Of a DNA stretch of 64,000 nucleotides, positions 35,380-45,072 are shown one piece after another (the first letter of the stretch is position 1; each line of letters starts with the position of its first letter). The stretch is from assembly GCF_001544535.1 (NCBI RefSeq), contig NZ_FCON02000003.1, positions 102,926 to 166,925 of the forward strand, given 5' to 3'. The notes below the pieces were generated by a model. The model saw nothing but the letters and a program-made list of their open reading frames with translations. It searched no databases and was not told the DNA's origin. The stretch is from Caballeronia choica. GTDB lineage: Bacteria; Pseudomonadota; Gammaproteobacteria; Burkholderiales; Burkholderiaceae. A program made the position numbers and the translations under genes.

Positions 35380-36695
35380 TGCATACCGCCGCAACGCCTT
35401 TCCTGGCCGTGCGCGAACTCGCGCGGCGCCTCGACGAAAATGATGGCGACTTTGACGAACTGCTTGAAATGGCCAAAGGTCGCCAGTTTGTGCTGCTGGG
35501 CGAAGCGACACACGGGACGCAGGATTTCTATCGAATGCGTGCGCAGATTACCCGCCGTCTAATCACCGAGGGAGGCTTCGATGCTGTCGGGATTGAAGGC
35601 GACTGGCCTGACGCGTGGCGTGTGAATCGCTTTGTGCAAGGCGAGGGTGACGATGATGCTCATGCCGCCCTCGGGGACTTCGAGCGTTTCCCCACCTGGA
35701 TGTGGCGCAACCGAGAGATGCTGGACTTCATCACGTGGTTGCGTGCACACAACGCTGGGTTGTCTTCCGAAGCGCGTGTCGGCGTCTACGGGCTCGACCT
35801 ATATAGCATGTATCGCTCGGCGGATGCGGTGATACGTTACCTCGAGCAGGTCGACCCCGAGCAGGCCGCGATGGCCCGCCAGCGATACGCAGCGCTTGAT
35901 CATGTGCGCGAACCCCAGGCCTATGGATATGCCGCCGCGCTCGGTGCGCGGCCGGACGCGCGCGAAGGCGTAGTCGACCAATTGCTGCAGTTGCGAGCCG
36001 ACGCGCTCACCTATCTGACGCGCGACGGCCTTGCCGCGTTCGACGCGCAGTTCTTTGCACAGCAAAACGCCGAGGTCGTCGTTCATGCGGAGAATTACTA
36101 CCGCTCGATGTTCGGACGACGCTTCAACACCTGGAATCTGCGCGACGCACACATGCATCGCACGCTCCTGGCGTTGTCCCGCTACCGATTGCAACGGAGT
36201 GGCCAAGGACGCATCGTCGTGTGGGCTCACAATTCGCACATCGGTGACGCGCGTTCGACCGAGTCGAATCTGCGTGGAGAATGGAACCTCGGAGAACTGA
36301 TGCGCGAATCCGTCGGCAGCAAGGCACTGCTGGTCGGCTTTACCACGTTTACGGGGCACGTATCCGCCGCTTCTCAGTGGGATGGCGACGTTGAACACAA
36401 GTGGGTGCGGCCAGCGCTGCACGACAGTTATGAATACCTCTTCCATAGCACGGGCCTGGATCGTTTCTTTTTGCCGCTCGTTGGACCCGGGGCCGAACCG
36501 TTGCGCGAACCCATGCTCGAACGTGCCATTGGCGTCATTTACCTACCGCAGAGCGAGCGGGAAAGTCACTATTTTGGGGCTTCGCTGGCAAACCAGTTCG
36601 ACGCATTGTTTCATCTCGACGAGACGAGCGCCGTCGAGCCGCTTGACACGCCGCATCACTGGCACCATCGGGAGGAGCCAGAACAGACGGCCTGA
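35379..36695 (+). CDS. Erythromycin-esterase-family protein
   Basis: A 438-residue member of the EreA/EreB-like superfamily. Conserved catalytic-region motifs are GEATHGTQDFYRMR (about residues 45-58), GIEGDWPDAWRVN (about 70-82) and WAHNSHIGDAR (about 284-294), with the His and Glu residues the family uses. Members in lxa-type stress loci are not shown to destroy macrolides, so resistance should not be assumed. Its ATG overlaps the previous stop (TAATG). It is intact, unlike its two upstream neighbours. Confidence 0.88.
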   Translation: MHTAATPFLAVRELARRLDENDGDFDELLEMAKGRQFVLLGEATHGTQDFYRMRAQITRRLITEGGFDAVGIEGDWPDAWRVNRFVQGEGDDDAHAALGDFERFPTWMWRNREMLDFITWLRAHNAGLSSEARVGVYGLDLYSMYRSADAVIRYLEQVDPEQAAMARQRYAALDHVREPQAYGYAAALGARPDAREGVVDQLLQLRADALTYLTRDGLAAFDAQFFAQQNAEVVVHAENYYRSMFGRRFNTWNLRDAHMHRTLLALSRYRLQRSGQGRIVVWAHNSHIGDARSTESNLRGEWNLGELMRESVGSKALLVGFTTFTGHVSAASQWDGDVEHKWVRPALHDSYEYLFHSTGLDRFFLPLVGPGAEPLREPMLERAIGVIYLPQSERESHYFGASLANQFDALFHLDETSAVEPLDTPHHWHHREEPEQTA

Positions 36696-36733
36696 GCGGC
36701 CTCACGTGAGATCAGATACAGCGGAGCAACGCA

Positions 36734-37393
36734 ATGCACGATATTCAAGTCGAAGAGGTAATGATATCGGCCGGCGGAATGGTACTGGAGGGCGTGCTCG
36801 CTGTTCCCCAGCGGGCCCACGGTGTGGTTGCATTCGCACACGGCAGCGGCAGCAGTCGCTTCAGCCCGCGTAATCGGGACGTCGCCGCCGTGCTGCAGCA
36901 GGCTGGGCTGACAACCCTGTCGTTCGACCTGCTCACAGCCGACGAGAGCGACCAGGACTTGGAAACGGGCCTCTACCGCTTCAACATTCCGCTGCTTGCC
37001 CGACGACTGACCGATGCCGTCGACTGGCTGGGGCATTTCCCGGCGACGGCAACGTTGCCTGTCGGCTTGTTTGGCGCCAGTACCGGAGCGGGCGCTGCCC
37101 TGATCGCAGCGGCCGGGCGTCCGGCACGGGTGCACGCGGTCGTGTCTCGTGGCGGCCGCCCGCATCTCGCCGACGATGCGCTCGAGCACGTGCGGGCACC
37201 TACGCTGCTGATTGTCGGCGAGTTGGATACGTCGGTCATCCGGCTGAATGAAATGGCTGCCCGCCGACTGACATGCGAGCGTCGGATCGTGCTCATTCCC
37301 GGCGCCACCCACCTGTTCGAAGAACCAGGTACGCTCGAGCAGGTTGCCCGGCTCGCGAGGGACTGGTTCTCAATTTTCCTCGCACCGCGCTAA
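36734..37393 (+). CDS. Alpha/beta hydrolase (dienelactone-hydrolase-like)
   Basis: A 219-residue cytoplasmic alpha/beta hydrolase. The oxyanion region is FAHGSGSSRFSPRN (about residues 34-47). The nucleophile elbow is GASTGAGAAL with Ser near 117. The acid is in LIVGELDTS (about 158-166) and the His in GATHLFEEPG (about 192-201). The elbow is GxSxG-like. These proteins often sit beside phosphoribosyltransferases and erythromycin-esterase-like proteins in stress loci. Substrate unknown. It starts 38 bp after the previous gene with a GGAGCAAC ribosome site. Confidence 0.88.
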   Translation: MHDIQVEEVMISAGGMVLEGVLAVPQRAHGVVAFAHGSGSSRFSPRNRDVAAVLQQAGLTTLSFDLLTADESDQDLETGLYRFNIPLLARRLTDAVDWLGHFPATATLPVGLFGASTGAGAALIAAAGRPARVHAVVSRGGRPHLADDALEHVRAPTLLIVGELDTSVIRLNEMAARRLTCERRIVLIPGATHLFEEPGTLEQVARLARDWFSIFLAPR

Positions 37394-37453
37394 TGCTAAC
37401 ACCGGTGACGATCCTCGACGCCACGAGGGCCGACCATGTGACAAGTGCTCGGA

Positions 37454-37771
37454 CTATGGCAGAACGATCGACTTGCTGCCTGTCGATCTGGCCGTGCATT
37501 GCGACTTGCGGCCTTGAGCCGGCCTGCGGGAGCCAGCGCGGACATCAGAAGCCCAGTTCTCGTCGATCCACCCGATCGCCCAGTTAAGCGCAAAGACCAC
37601 GGCCTCGTCGGGCGTACGGAACGATGCGACGCCCCCGGACAAATTCTTACGATCCTCGCTCGATGCTTCTCCTTCGGTCCGCAATCGACAAAGGGCTGCG
37701 GTCGGGAAAAACGTGCCGCCGGCCTCCCGTGCCGTGGCATCGATAGTGCAAGACTTATAGTCGAAACGCAT
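37454..37771 (-). CDS. Small conserved hypothetical protein
   Basis: A 105-residue protein starting at ATG 37771, after GGAGAAATTTCG. The first ~75 residues look structured (MRFDYKSCTIDATAR, GGTFFPTAALCR, SFRTPDEAVVFALNWAIGWIDEN). They resemble small stress-locus proteins of Burkholderia with a two-layer alpha/beta pattern. The last 30 residues are basic and of low complexity, perhaps an altered tail. Function unknown. Confidence 0.55.
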   Translation of the reverse strand: MRFDYKSCTIDATAREAGGTFFPTAALCRLRTEGEASSEDRKNLSGGVASFRTPDEAVVFALNWAIGWIDENWASDVRAGSRRPAQGRKSQCTARSTGSKSIVLP

Positions 37772-37876
37772 CGAAATTTCTCCATGCTGGATGAGCGGGC
37801 ATCGATAACGATGCCAGTCCGTTATCGACGCCCCTGTGTTTGCCCTCTTCGATGGTGGCAAACGGCCACGCGAGCG

Positions 37877-38320
37877 TCAGTGCCGCACTTCGGTGTCCTT
37901 CGGGCGCTCGGGTTCGGACGCCTTCAACTCGTTCATGGCAGCGTTCCTGTCGGCCTTGCGGTTGATCTTCGCGTTGGCGACTTCTTCATCGTAGAGGGCC
38001 TTCGCATCGTCGACGACAGCCTCCATCTGCTGTTTGGAGGTTTTCTTTGATGCGCGATATTCGGCGTTCGCCTGGGCGTTCGCATTGCGCCGTTGCACGA
38101 AGGGGTCGGTGGGAACCTGCGCCACGGGTTGTCCCTGCGCGGGCGTCGTAACGCCGTCGGAAGAAGCCTGATCGTTCGGAAGATTGAGCGCCGATACGTC
38201 GGCCACGTTCCGGTCGGCGCCTTCCTGTTCCGGCATCGCGGGTCTCGCGCTCAAGCTATAGGTTAGGGTCGTGAGCGCAGCCAACACGCTGACAAACATA
38301 CGAATCTGAGCCTGAGTCAT
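37877..38320 (-). CDS. Exported hypothetical protein, Ala/Lys-rich
   Basis: A 147-residue protein with an N-terminal signal peptide (QIRMFVSVLAALTTLTYS, cleavage likely near residue 25). A flexible mid region follows, then a charged helix rich in Ala, Lys and Glu (KQQMEAVVDDAKALYDEEV, about 97-115), likely periplasmic. It is reminiscent of short periplasmic proteins in which lysine-rich helices repeat, but no family is assigned. ATG 38320 is chosen because the signal peptide begins there. Confidence 0.6.
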   Translation of the reverse strand: MTQAQIRMFVSVLAALTTLTYSLSARPAMPEQEGADRNVADVSALNLPNDQASSDGVTTPAQGQPVAQVPTDPFVQRRNANAQANAEYRASKKTSKQQMEAVVDDAKALYDEEVANAKINRKADRNAAMNELKASEPERPKDTEVRH

Positions 38321-38474
38321 ATAACGCTTGCTCCGAAAATGTCCTGATGTCCACATGGCGCCGAGGGTCGCCATTCCATCGCAACTAGCCGTGGATACGC
38401 GATTGTCGACCCGCTGTTTGGACGCGGTCGGCGTTCGCATGCTTGCATCAGTCCACGGGCTCGCGAGCCTTTTC

Positions 38475-38810
38475 TCACTGGCGAAGTACCCACTGAACGA
38501 GAACATGTGCGTCTTCGCGCGAGAGTGCACCGGCGCCGCGTCCCGCGGCCGACGGCATCGCCATGTCTCCCCAGTGCGCCCGGCCTCCCAGTCGCAGCTT
38601 GCCTTCGAGCATGGCGCTGGCATCGGGCACGCGGTGGTAGTGCGCGGCGATCTCTCGAAAGGAGGGGGCGCGAAACGGGGTATCGACGGTGTGGCAAAAC
38701 ATGCAGCGATACCGGTCTAAGAGAGCCGTGGGTTCGCCCTCGGCGAACGCGCAGCCAACTCCACCGAGCAGCGTTGTAACGATGCCAAGCACGTGGAGCA
38801 GATGCCTCAT
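38475..38810 (-). CDS. Periplasmic class I cytochrome c
   Basis: A 111-residue exported cytochrome of the c551/c552 type. A signal peptide (HVLGIVTTLLGGVGCAFA) is followed by the haem-binding motif CMFCH near residue 32 and by WGDMAMP near 77, whose Met is the likely axial ligand. ATG 38810 places the signal peptide at the start; no strong ribosome site is present. An FNR-like box lies 76 bp upstream with a -10-like CACTAT at the right distance, so it is probably induced at low oxygen. Likely an electron carrier to a terminal oxidase, peroxidase or denitrification enzyme encoded elsewhere. Confidence 0.85.
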   Translation of the reverse strand: MRHLLHVLGIVTTLLGGVGCAFAEGEPTALLDRYRCMFCHTVDTPFRAPSFREIAAHYHRVPDASAMLEGKLRLGGRAHWGDMAMPSAAGRGAGALSREDAHVLVQWVLRQ

Positions 38811-38885
38811 GTTTGGGCGATTCACGATGACACTCCAAGAAAGCCACGTTCTCGGCATAGTGTGGTCGCGCACAGGTCTGCTGCC

Positions 38886-38899
38886 TTGATTCAGGTCAA
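38886..38899 (-). promoter_or_regulatory. FNR/ANR-like box upstream of cytochrome c
   Basis: TTGATTCAGGTCAA, nine of ten consensus positions of TTGAT-N4-ATCAA. A -10-like CACTAT (minus strand, 38857-38862) lies at class-II spacing. Confidence 0.7.
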
Positions 38900-38954
38900 G
38901 TGTCGGAGCCGTCAAGAAGTACAAATTCGAAATCGTCTGATGCGCGACGCTTGA

Positions 38955-39579
38955 GGTAGACCGTCAAAGGTTGGCCCACCGCCATGAGACCGAGCATCGA
39001 CGCAGGTGTCAAGGCTGCCTTTTACAGGTGGCGCACAGCTCCTCGAACACCTTGCTCGAAGCAACCTGCAGTCAGGGAATCGTTGGTTCCGAACTGCGAG
39101 GACGTTCCGAGGGGGCTTCGAGCGCCTCGCCGTGACCGAATTGATTTCGACGAGGCCTTTCGATCGGCTGCTGGTGCGAGAGAAACCCGATACGTACTTC
39201 GGCATGGACGCGCACGAGTGCGGCGTCACGTGCCGATAGGAGCGTCTTCCCGCTGTATCAGCGAGCCAGACCCGGAGTACCGCCCTCGGATTGACCCAAG
39301 TCAACATGCCAAAAAGTTTAGTGCATAGCCTTACAAGGGTGGAGCGAACACGCTTTGCGAATGAAGGCGGCCGACGCGATAGGAAGGGGGTGCGCTCCCG
39401 CTAGGATGCCGACCGTTTTCCGAGCGGCCGTATGCCACATGATCCAGCATCGGGAACTAACGGAATGTCTGGATGCGTGTGACTTCCGTCGAGGTGATGG
39501 CGATGGAAGGGGATGCGGTTCGGTTGTTCACGATCGGCAGCCGGGCATGTTGCACATCTTACGTTTAGTGGAGGTTGGA
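38955..39579. other. Long leader/intergenic stretch before the 39580 gene
   Basis: About 600 bp with open frames that have no protein-like character. It contains the FNR-like box at 39291-39304. If that box drives the gene at 39580, the message would have an untranslated leader of about 240 bases. Confidence 0.4.
39291..39304 (+). promoter_or_regulatory. FNR/ANR-like palindrome upstream of hypothetical gene
   Basis: TTGACCCAAGTCAA, a perfect inverted repeat TTGAC-N4-GTCAA; eight of ten bases match the FNR consensus. The -10 region is weak (CATAGC near 39324). Confidence 0.55.
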
Positions 39580-40053
39580 ATGAACTGGCTGACAGAGTAC
39601 TTCGCGCAACGAACGAGTCCCTTGAACCTTGCTCTATGGGCTCACCCACCGCTCGCGCTCGGGCCCGACGGGCCGATCGCTCGACCGGCGTACCACCTGT
39701 CTCATACGGGAGTGCAACTTGTCTACGTTCCCGCACTAGTCGTCAAACAGGGGGATCGCCAATATGAGCTGCCCGCCCACTACGACGCGGTTGAACCAGT
39801 AAAGACGTTTGCGTTCGGGGCAGCCCCTGATGAGTATGTTTCGCAATTCTTCACTGACGTTTCAATCTATCCGCCGTCGCGCTTCAACTCAGATTTTCTG
39901 ATCAGGATTAACGATACGTTGGCGTTCACGCCAATTTTTTCGGCGGAGGGCAGTCCGGGGTTTGCTGGCTCGAGCATTGACAGTAAGGAGACGGCTACTT
40001 CCCCGTCTCAATTAAAGCTCCCCTGGACGTTCCAAGGCTATATCAGCATTTGA
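39580..40053 (+). CDS. Hypothetical protein
   Basis: A 157-residue soluble protein beginning MNWLTEYFAQRTSP, after GTGGAGGTTGGA, a good ribosome site. It has beta-rich segments (GVQLVYVPALVVKQGD, YVSQFFTDVSIYPPSRF) and no motif that I recognise. No signal peptide. Its position downstream of an FNR-like box and beside PEP synthase suggests a low-oxygen stress role, by location only. Confidence 0.6.
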   Translation: MNWLTEYFAQRTSPLNLALWAHPPLALGPDGPIARPAYHLSHTGVQLVYVPALVVKQGDRQYELPAHYDAVEPVKTFAFGAAPDEYVSQFFTDVSIYPPSRFNSDFLIRINDTLAFTPIFSAEGSPGFAGSSIDSKETATSPSQLKLPWTFQGYISI

Positions 40054-40308
40054 GCGATCCCGACGGGACCGGCTCGTGAGGGTATGTATATCGAGCCTAC
40101 ATAGAGCCAAAGTGCAATTGGTGGGGCATGACCAGCATCGAACGAAGCAACGCAACCTCTAATCGTCGTGGCCCGTTCAGCCGGCCTGCGAAATGACTAG
40201 CGGACGTTAACCAGCCGCCGACAGTCCTCCTCGGAAGTGCTTGCGACGAGCAACGCGACAATCGACAGCCTTCCGAATCCCGATTTGACTGGCGCAAAGG
40301 AGCCACAC

Positions 40309-42723
40309 ATGACCAACGACACATCGCAGCTTGTATGGTTCGAGGACCTTCGGCGCACAGACGTGGCGCTTGTCGGCGGAAAGAACGCCTCGTTGGGCGA
40401 GATGGTCGCCAACCTCGGCGCCAGGGGCGTGAAGGTTCCGCCTGGGTTTGCCGTCACGGCCGGCGCGTATTGGCGCTTCCTTGATGCAAATGAATTGCGA
40501 GACACGATGTCTTCGGTACTTAAAGAACTTGGGGATGGTCGGCGGTCTCTGGCCGAAGCCGGCGAAGCCATTCGTCGCGCGATTCTTCGAGGCGAATGGC
40601 CGGAGGAGACGGCTCAGTCGATTCGGCTCGCGTACGATGAATTGAACCGCCGGACCGGGGAGGCGGACGCGGATGTTGCAGTTCGATCAAGCGCGACAGC
40701 CGAGGACCTGCCCGACGCGAGCTTCGCCGGACAACAGGAGACCTATCTCAACATCAGGGGCGAGCGTGCGTTGCTCGATGCCTGCCGCCGGTGCTACGCG
40801 TCGCTCTTTACCGACCGAGCGATCAGCTATCGGCAGGCAAAGGGCTTCGATCATCTCAAAGTCGCGCTGTCGGTGGGTGTGCAACGCATGGTGCGGTCGG
40901 ACCTGAGCGGGGCGGGTGTAATGTTTTCAATAGATACAGAGACCGGTTTCGACAAGGTGGTACTCATCAACGCCGCTTGGGGGCTGGGCGAGAACGTGGT
41001 CCAGGGTTCCGTTGACCCTGACGAGTATGAAGTGTTCAAGCCGCTTCTTTCAGACGGGTCATTCTCGCCGATTATCGGCAAGAAACGAGGCGAGAAGGAC
41101 CGCAAGCTGATCTACACGAGGGACGTTGGGCGATCAACGAAGAATGTTCCGACGTCGAAGGCGGAGCGCGCAGCCTTCGTCTTGAGCGACGAGGAAATCC
41201 TTGCGTTGTCGCGTTGGGCGTGTGTAATAGAGGAACATTATGGCCAGCCGATGGACATCGAATGGGCGAAAGACGGCGAGACCAACGAAATGTTCATCGT
41301 TCAGGCTCGGCCTGAGACTGTCCAGTCGAGACGCGAAGCCAGTGCGGTGAAGACCTATCGCATCAAGAAGGCGGGCCGCAAGCTCGTTTCCGGTGTGAGC
41401 ATCGGCGAAGCGGTAGCAACTGGCACGGTCTGTGTTATTGACAGTCCGCGTGAAATGGCGCGCTTCGTCGACGGCGGCATTCTTGTGACTCGGACGACCG
41501 ATCCGGACTGGTTGCCCGTCATGAGACGTGCCTCTGCCATTGTCACCGACGCCGGGGGGCGTACGTCGCACGCGGCCATTGTGAGTCGCGAACTCGGCCT
41601 TCCGGCCATCGTGGGAGCAGGCAATGCGACTCACATATTGCACGACGAGCAGGAGGTGACCGTGTCCTGCGCGGAAGGCCGCGAGGGATTCGTCTATGAA
41701 GGCACCGCCGACTACGAAGTCGAGGAGATCGATTTCCAGAGTATCCCGGCGACGCGCGTCAAGCTCATGTTGAACCTTGCCAATCCTGCTGCAGCATTCC
41801 GCTGGTGGCGGATCCCGGCCGACGGCGTCGGACTGGCACGGATGGAATTTGTGGTCAGTAACCATATCAAGGTCCATCCGATGGCTCTCGTCCGTTACGA
41901 AGCTCTCAAGGACGCGGAGGCGAAACGGACCATTGCGGAATTGACGGCAGGTTACGGCGACCGGACCGAGTACTTCGTAGATCGGCTCGCGCGAGGGTTG
42001 GGGCGTATCGCTGCCGTGCAATTTCCACATCCGGTCATTGTGCGCATGAGTGACTTCAAGACCAACGAATACGCGAACCTGATCGGCGGGGCCGAATATG
42101 AGCCGAAGGAGGAAAACCCCATGCTTGGCTTCCGCGGCGCCTCACGGTATTACTCGCCGCGGTATCGCGAAGGTTTTGCGCTCGAATGCCGGGCGATTCG
42201 TCGCCTGCGCGACGAGATGGGTTTCAGGAACGTGATTGTCATGATTCCGTTCTGCCGCTCGACGAAGGAAGCCGACCGGGTGCTCGAGGTGATGGCAGAA
42301 AATGGTATCCGGCGGGGCGAAGCGGGTCTTGAAATCTACGTCATGTGTGAGATTCCTTCGAACGTGATTCTGGCGAAGGCTTTCGCGCAACGCTTCGATG
42401 GCTTTTCGATCGGCAGCAATGACTTGACGCAGCTAACCCTCGGTGTGGATCGCGATTCGGCAGATCTGGCCGAACTTTTCAACGAACAGGACGACGCGGT
42501 TAAATGGATGATTCAAAGCGTCATTGAGCAGGCGCATAAGGACGGTGCGAAGGTCGGCTTGTGCGGTCAGGCGCCAAGCGACCATCCAGAATTTGCCGAA
42601 TTCCTTGTTGAGTGCGGCATCGATTCCATGTCGGTGAGTCCGGACAGTTTCATCGCGGTTAAGCGACGGGTCGCGGTCGCCGAGCAGGCAGCGATGATGG
42701 GCGGCAAGCCGGACCGTGCCTGA
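40309..42723 (+). CDS. ppsA: Phosphoenolpyruvate synthase
   Basis: Converts pyruvate and ATP to phosphoenolpyruvate, AMP and phosphate. At 804 residues it has the full family layout. The N-terminal ATP-grasp-like domain contains LVGGKNASLGEM (about 21-32) and RSSATAEDLPDASFAGQ (about 126-142). The central phosphohistidine domain reads TDAGGRTSHAAIVSREL, with the catalytic His near 426. The C-terminal PEP/pyruvate barrel has SIGSNDLTQLTLGVDRD and GLCGQAPSDHPEFAEFLV. ATG 40309 follows AAAGGAG. An lxa-locus paralogue beside pfkB suggests control of the PEP/pyruvate balance under anoxia. Confidence 0.94.
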   Translation: MTNDTSQLVWFEDLRRTDVALVGGKNASLGEMVANLGARGVKVPPGFAVTAGAYWRFLDANELRDTMSSVLKELGDGRRSLAEAGEAIRRAILRGEWPEETAQSIRLAYDELNRRTGEADADVAVRSSATAEDLPDASFAGQQETYLNIRGERALLDACRRCYASLFTDRAISYRQAKGFDHLKVALSVGVQRMVRSDLSGAGVMFSIDTETGFDKVVLINAAWGLGENVVQGSVDPDEYEVFKPLLSDGSFSPIIGKKRGEKDRKLIYTRDVGRSTKNVPTSKAERAAFVLSDEEILALSRWACVIEEHYGQPMDIEWAKDGETNEMFIVQARPETVQSRREASAVKTYRIKKAGRKLVSGVSIGEAVATGTVCVIDSPREMARFVDGGILVTRTTDPDWLPVMRRASAIVTDAGGRTSHAAIVSRELGLPAIVGAGNATHILHDEQEVTVSCAEGREGFVYEGTADYEVEEIDFQSIPATRVKLMLNLANPAAAFRWWRIPADGVGLARMEFVVSNHIKVHPMALVRYEALKDAEAKRTIAELTAGYGDRTEYFVDRLARGLGRIAAVQFPHPVIVRMSDFKTNEYANLIGGAEYEPKEENPMLGFRGASRYYSPRYREGFALECRAIRRLRDEMGFRNVIVMIPFCRSTKEADRVLEVMAENGIRRGEAGLEIYVMCEIPSNVILAKAFAQRFDGFSIGSNDLTQLTLGVDRDSADLAELFNEQDDAVKWMIQSVIEQAHKDGAKVGLCGQAPSDHPEFAEFLVECGIDSMSVSPDSFIAVKRRVAVAEQAAMMGGKPDRA

Positions 42724-42920
42724 GGTCAATCGAGGGCGCCGCGCGAACGCCGATCAGTGCATCCAGTACCGTCGGACAGCCGGTTAAGGGCCAGCAGCAC
42801 GATATACGTTGCCGTGACGGCGTCGCGAAGAAGGATATTCGAAGAACACTGAGGTGGCGTCGGCCATTTCGGCGACGCAGATGGGGTACGGCCATGTCCC
42901 CGTCCGAGGCGGAGGCAACG

Positions 42921-43849
42921 ATGACAGATATTGTAATGGTCACGCTCAATCCAGCAGTGGATGTGGCGACCTCAGTCGAGCGGGTGCTCGACACGCGCAA
43001 GCTTAGATGCAGTGCGGCGCGCCGAGATCCCAGCGGCGGCGGGGTCAATGTAGTACGTGTCGTGCAACGCCTAGGCGGCGACTGCGTCGCCGTCTATCTT
43101 GCTGGCGGACCCCTCGGTCACACACTGCGCCAACTACTGAGGGGGAGTTTGTGGCGAGCGCGTGCATCGAGATTGCAGAGGAGACGCGTGAGAACTTCCG
43201 TTCGAGAGACTTCAACCGGGCGCGAATTTCGCTTCGTGCTCCCGGGTCCGACTGTGACACAACCGGAATGGCAGTCCTGCATCGATCACCTCGATGCGCT
43301 GCACGTTCACCGCGCTATCTGGTGATGAGCGGTAGTTTGCCCCCCCGGCGTACCAATCGATGCATACGGGTAACTCACGCGCTCGGCGCAATTGCCCGGT
43401 ACTCGTGTTGTTCTGGACACGGCGGGCCCGGCGCTCGCGGCAGCCCTCGACGCCGGCGTCTACCTCGTCAAGCCAAGCCTCAATGAGTTGCGCGGGCTTA
43501 CCGGCCGCGCGCTGGTCAGCGAAGACGAATGGCATGACGCGGCACAGGGGCTAATCCGCGACGGGCGCGCACAGATGGTGGCGCTCACACTGGGGAGCAG
43601 GGCGCGTTACTCGTGACCGCCGATCGAACCTTGCGGGCCGCGGGATTGCGAATGAAGGTTTCCAGCGCGATAGGGGCGGGCGACAGTTTTCTCGCCGGCA
43701 TGGTTTGGGCGATGAACCGAAATGCCAGTCTCGAGCAAGCGTTTCGCTATGGACTGGCAGCGGCCTCCGCCACACTTCTCAGTATCGGGACTGCGCTTTG
43801 TGACCCGGTCGACGTCGAACGGCTGTATCGTGAAGTCGCACATGCATGA
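42921..43849 (+). pseudogene. pfkB: Degenerate 6-phosphofructokinase II (PfkB) gene
   Basis: The full-length PfkB family protein can be followed from MTDIVMVTLNPAVDV to DPVDVERLYREV, but only by changing frame about seven times (near 43140, 43197, 43305, 43340, 43370, 43398 and 43593). Recognisable blocks are GGGVNVVRVVQRLGG, VRETSTGREFRFVLPGP, PRYLVMSGSLPP, TRVVLDTAGPALAAALDAG and the anion-hole/catalytic segment AIGAGDSFLAGM. The C7 run near 43335 is one slip point. The number of indels makes a functional kinase very unlikely. Neighbouring genes read cleanly, so poor sequence quality is a less likely explanation. Confidence 0.85.
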
Positions 43850-44328
43850 GGCGTTGCCGGGCTCCGTTCTATGAAGTCGAGACGTCAAATATTGCATGAC
43901 CGGGGTGCCCCAAGCTGCCAACGAACGAATCATGTCCACGCCTGAAAACGACACGAACCAGATAACGTAAAGACCCGCGATCCCACACCTATCCGGCCTG
44001 GTGAGGTACTCGAGCGAGAGGAGCTGCCGGCAGCATCAGCATTGTGTTTGGGCGGATATGGCACCTGTTGCCTGACCGATCGTTGCGGCGTTTTCCGCTG
44101 TCTGATGCCTCGGCTACTCCGTTCGAGATGTGATTTAAGCGCCGGCGTGCGTGATAGCATGTCGGACATCGCCGAGCGCGAGGCCTGTCATGCACTGTGC
44201 GATTGGCGCGGCTTTCTGGAGTTCCGATATGCGATTGGTTCGATACAGCGCCCTCCGATCGATCAACGCTATGAATGCTGCCGATGGGGGCCCGGAGGCT
44301 TCCAGCGGCGTCCGACCATTGCGTCGAT
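43850..44328. other. Gene-free stretch after pfkB
   Basis: About 480 bp with no recognisable gene on either strand and no clear promoter, terminator or FNR-type box. Confidence 0.45.
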
Positions 44329-45072
44329 ATGAGTAATCGCAATGTCCCCGGATCAGAAGCCAACCACCCCCATCGCCTGTGCGTTGGCATCTTCGATGTC
44401 GATGGCGTCCTGCTCGCTTCGCCGCATGAACGCGCCTGGCGGGAAGCGCTCGGCGGTCTTGCCGAGGGAGCGCGCTTCACGACTAGCGTTTACCAATCCC
44501 ATGTAGCAGGCAGACCGCGGCTCGATGGGGCACTTGCTGCTCTGCTGGCACTAGGAGTCTCCGATGCGGAGCAACATGCCGCAGCCTATGCAATGCGCAA
44601 GCAGAGGCGTCTCGAGGCGCTGATCGACGAAGGAGCCGTGGACACGTTCCCCGACGCACTGCGGTTCGTTCATGCGGTGAGGGGGCTCGGCTGGCCGATC
44701 GCCGCCGCGTCATCGTCGAAGAACGCCAATGACATGATGCGGCGCATCCGCCTCGACGACGATCACAGCCTCCTCGACGTGTTCAATGCCAATGTGTGCG
44801 GGCGCGAACTGCGGCACGGCAAACCAAACCCGGAAATCTACCTGCTTGCGGCCGCGGAATTGTCCGCAGCACCTGCAAATTGCCTTGTGGTGGAGGATGC
44901 TCCAGCCGGTATCGAGGCCGCCCGCGCTGGCGGCATGGCGGCGCTTGGCGTCGCGCGGCTTGACGACTCGGAGATGCTGCTTGCAGCTGGGGCTCATCTG
45001 GTGGTGACCAATCTCGATCAGATTGACATGGATGAACTGCTACGCGGGCACCTCCGCCGGCGGCTGCCGTGA
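44329..45072 (+). CDS. HAD-superfamily hydrolase, beta-phosphoglucomutase-like
   Basis: A 247-residue HAD enzyme. Motif I is FDVDGVLL (about residues 21-28), motif II is in AAASSSKNAN (about 124-133), the motif III Lys is in GKPNPEIYL, and motif IV is VVEDAPAGIEAAR. The helical cap resembles beta-phosphoglucomutase. Directly downstream, overlapping by four bases, is a GH65 phosphorylase that would release beta-glucose-1-phosphate. Together they would turn a disaccharide into glucose-6-phosphate. Beta-phosphoglucomutase activity is therefore inferred from context. The second Asp of motif I is present. Confidence 0.82.
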   Translation: MSNRNVPGSEANHPHRLCVGIFDVDGVLLASPHERAWREALGGLAEGARFTTSVYQSHVAGRPRLDGALAALLALGVSDAEQHAAAYAMRKQRRLEALIDEGAVDTFPDALRFVHAVRGLGWPIAAASSSKNANDMMRRIRLDDDHSLLDVFNANVCGRELRHGKPNPEIYLLAAAELSAAPANCLVVEDAPAGIEAARAGGMAALGVARLDDSEMLLAAGAHLVVTNLDQIDMDELLRGHLRRRLP

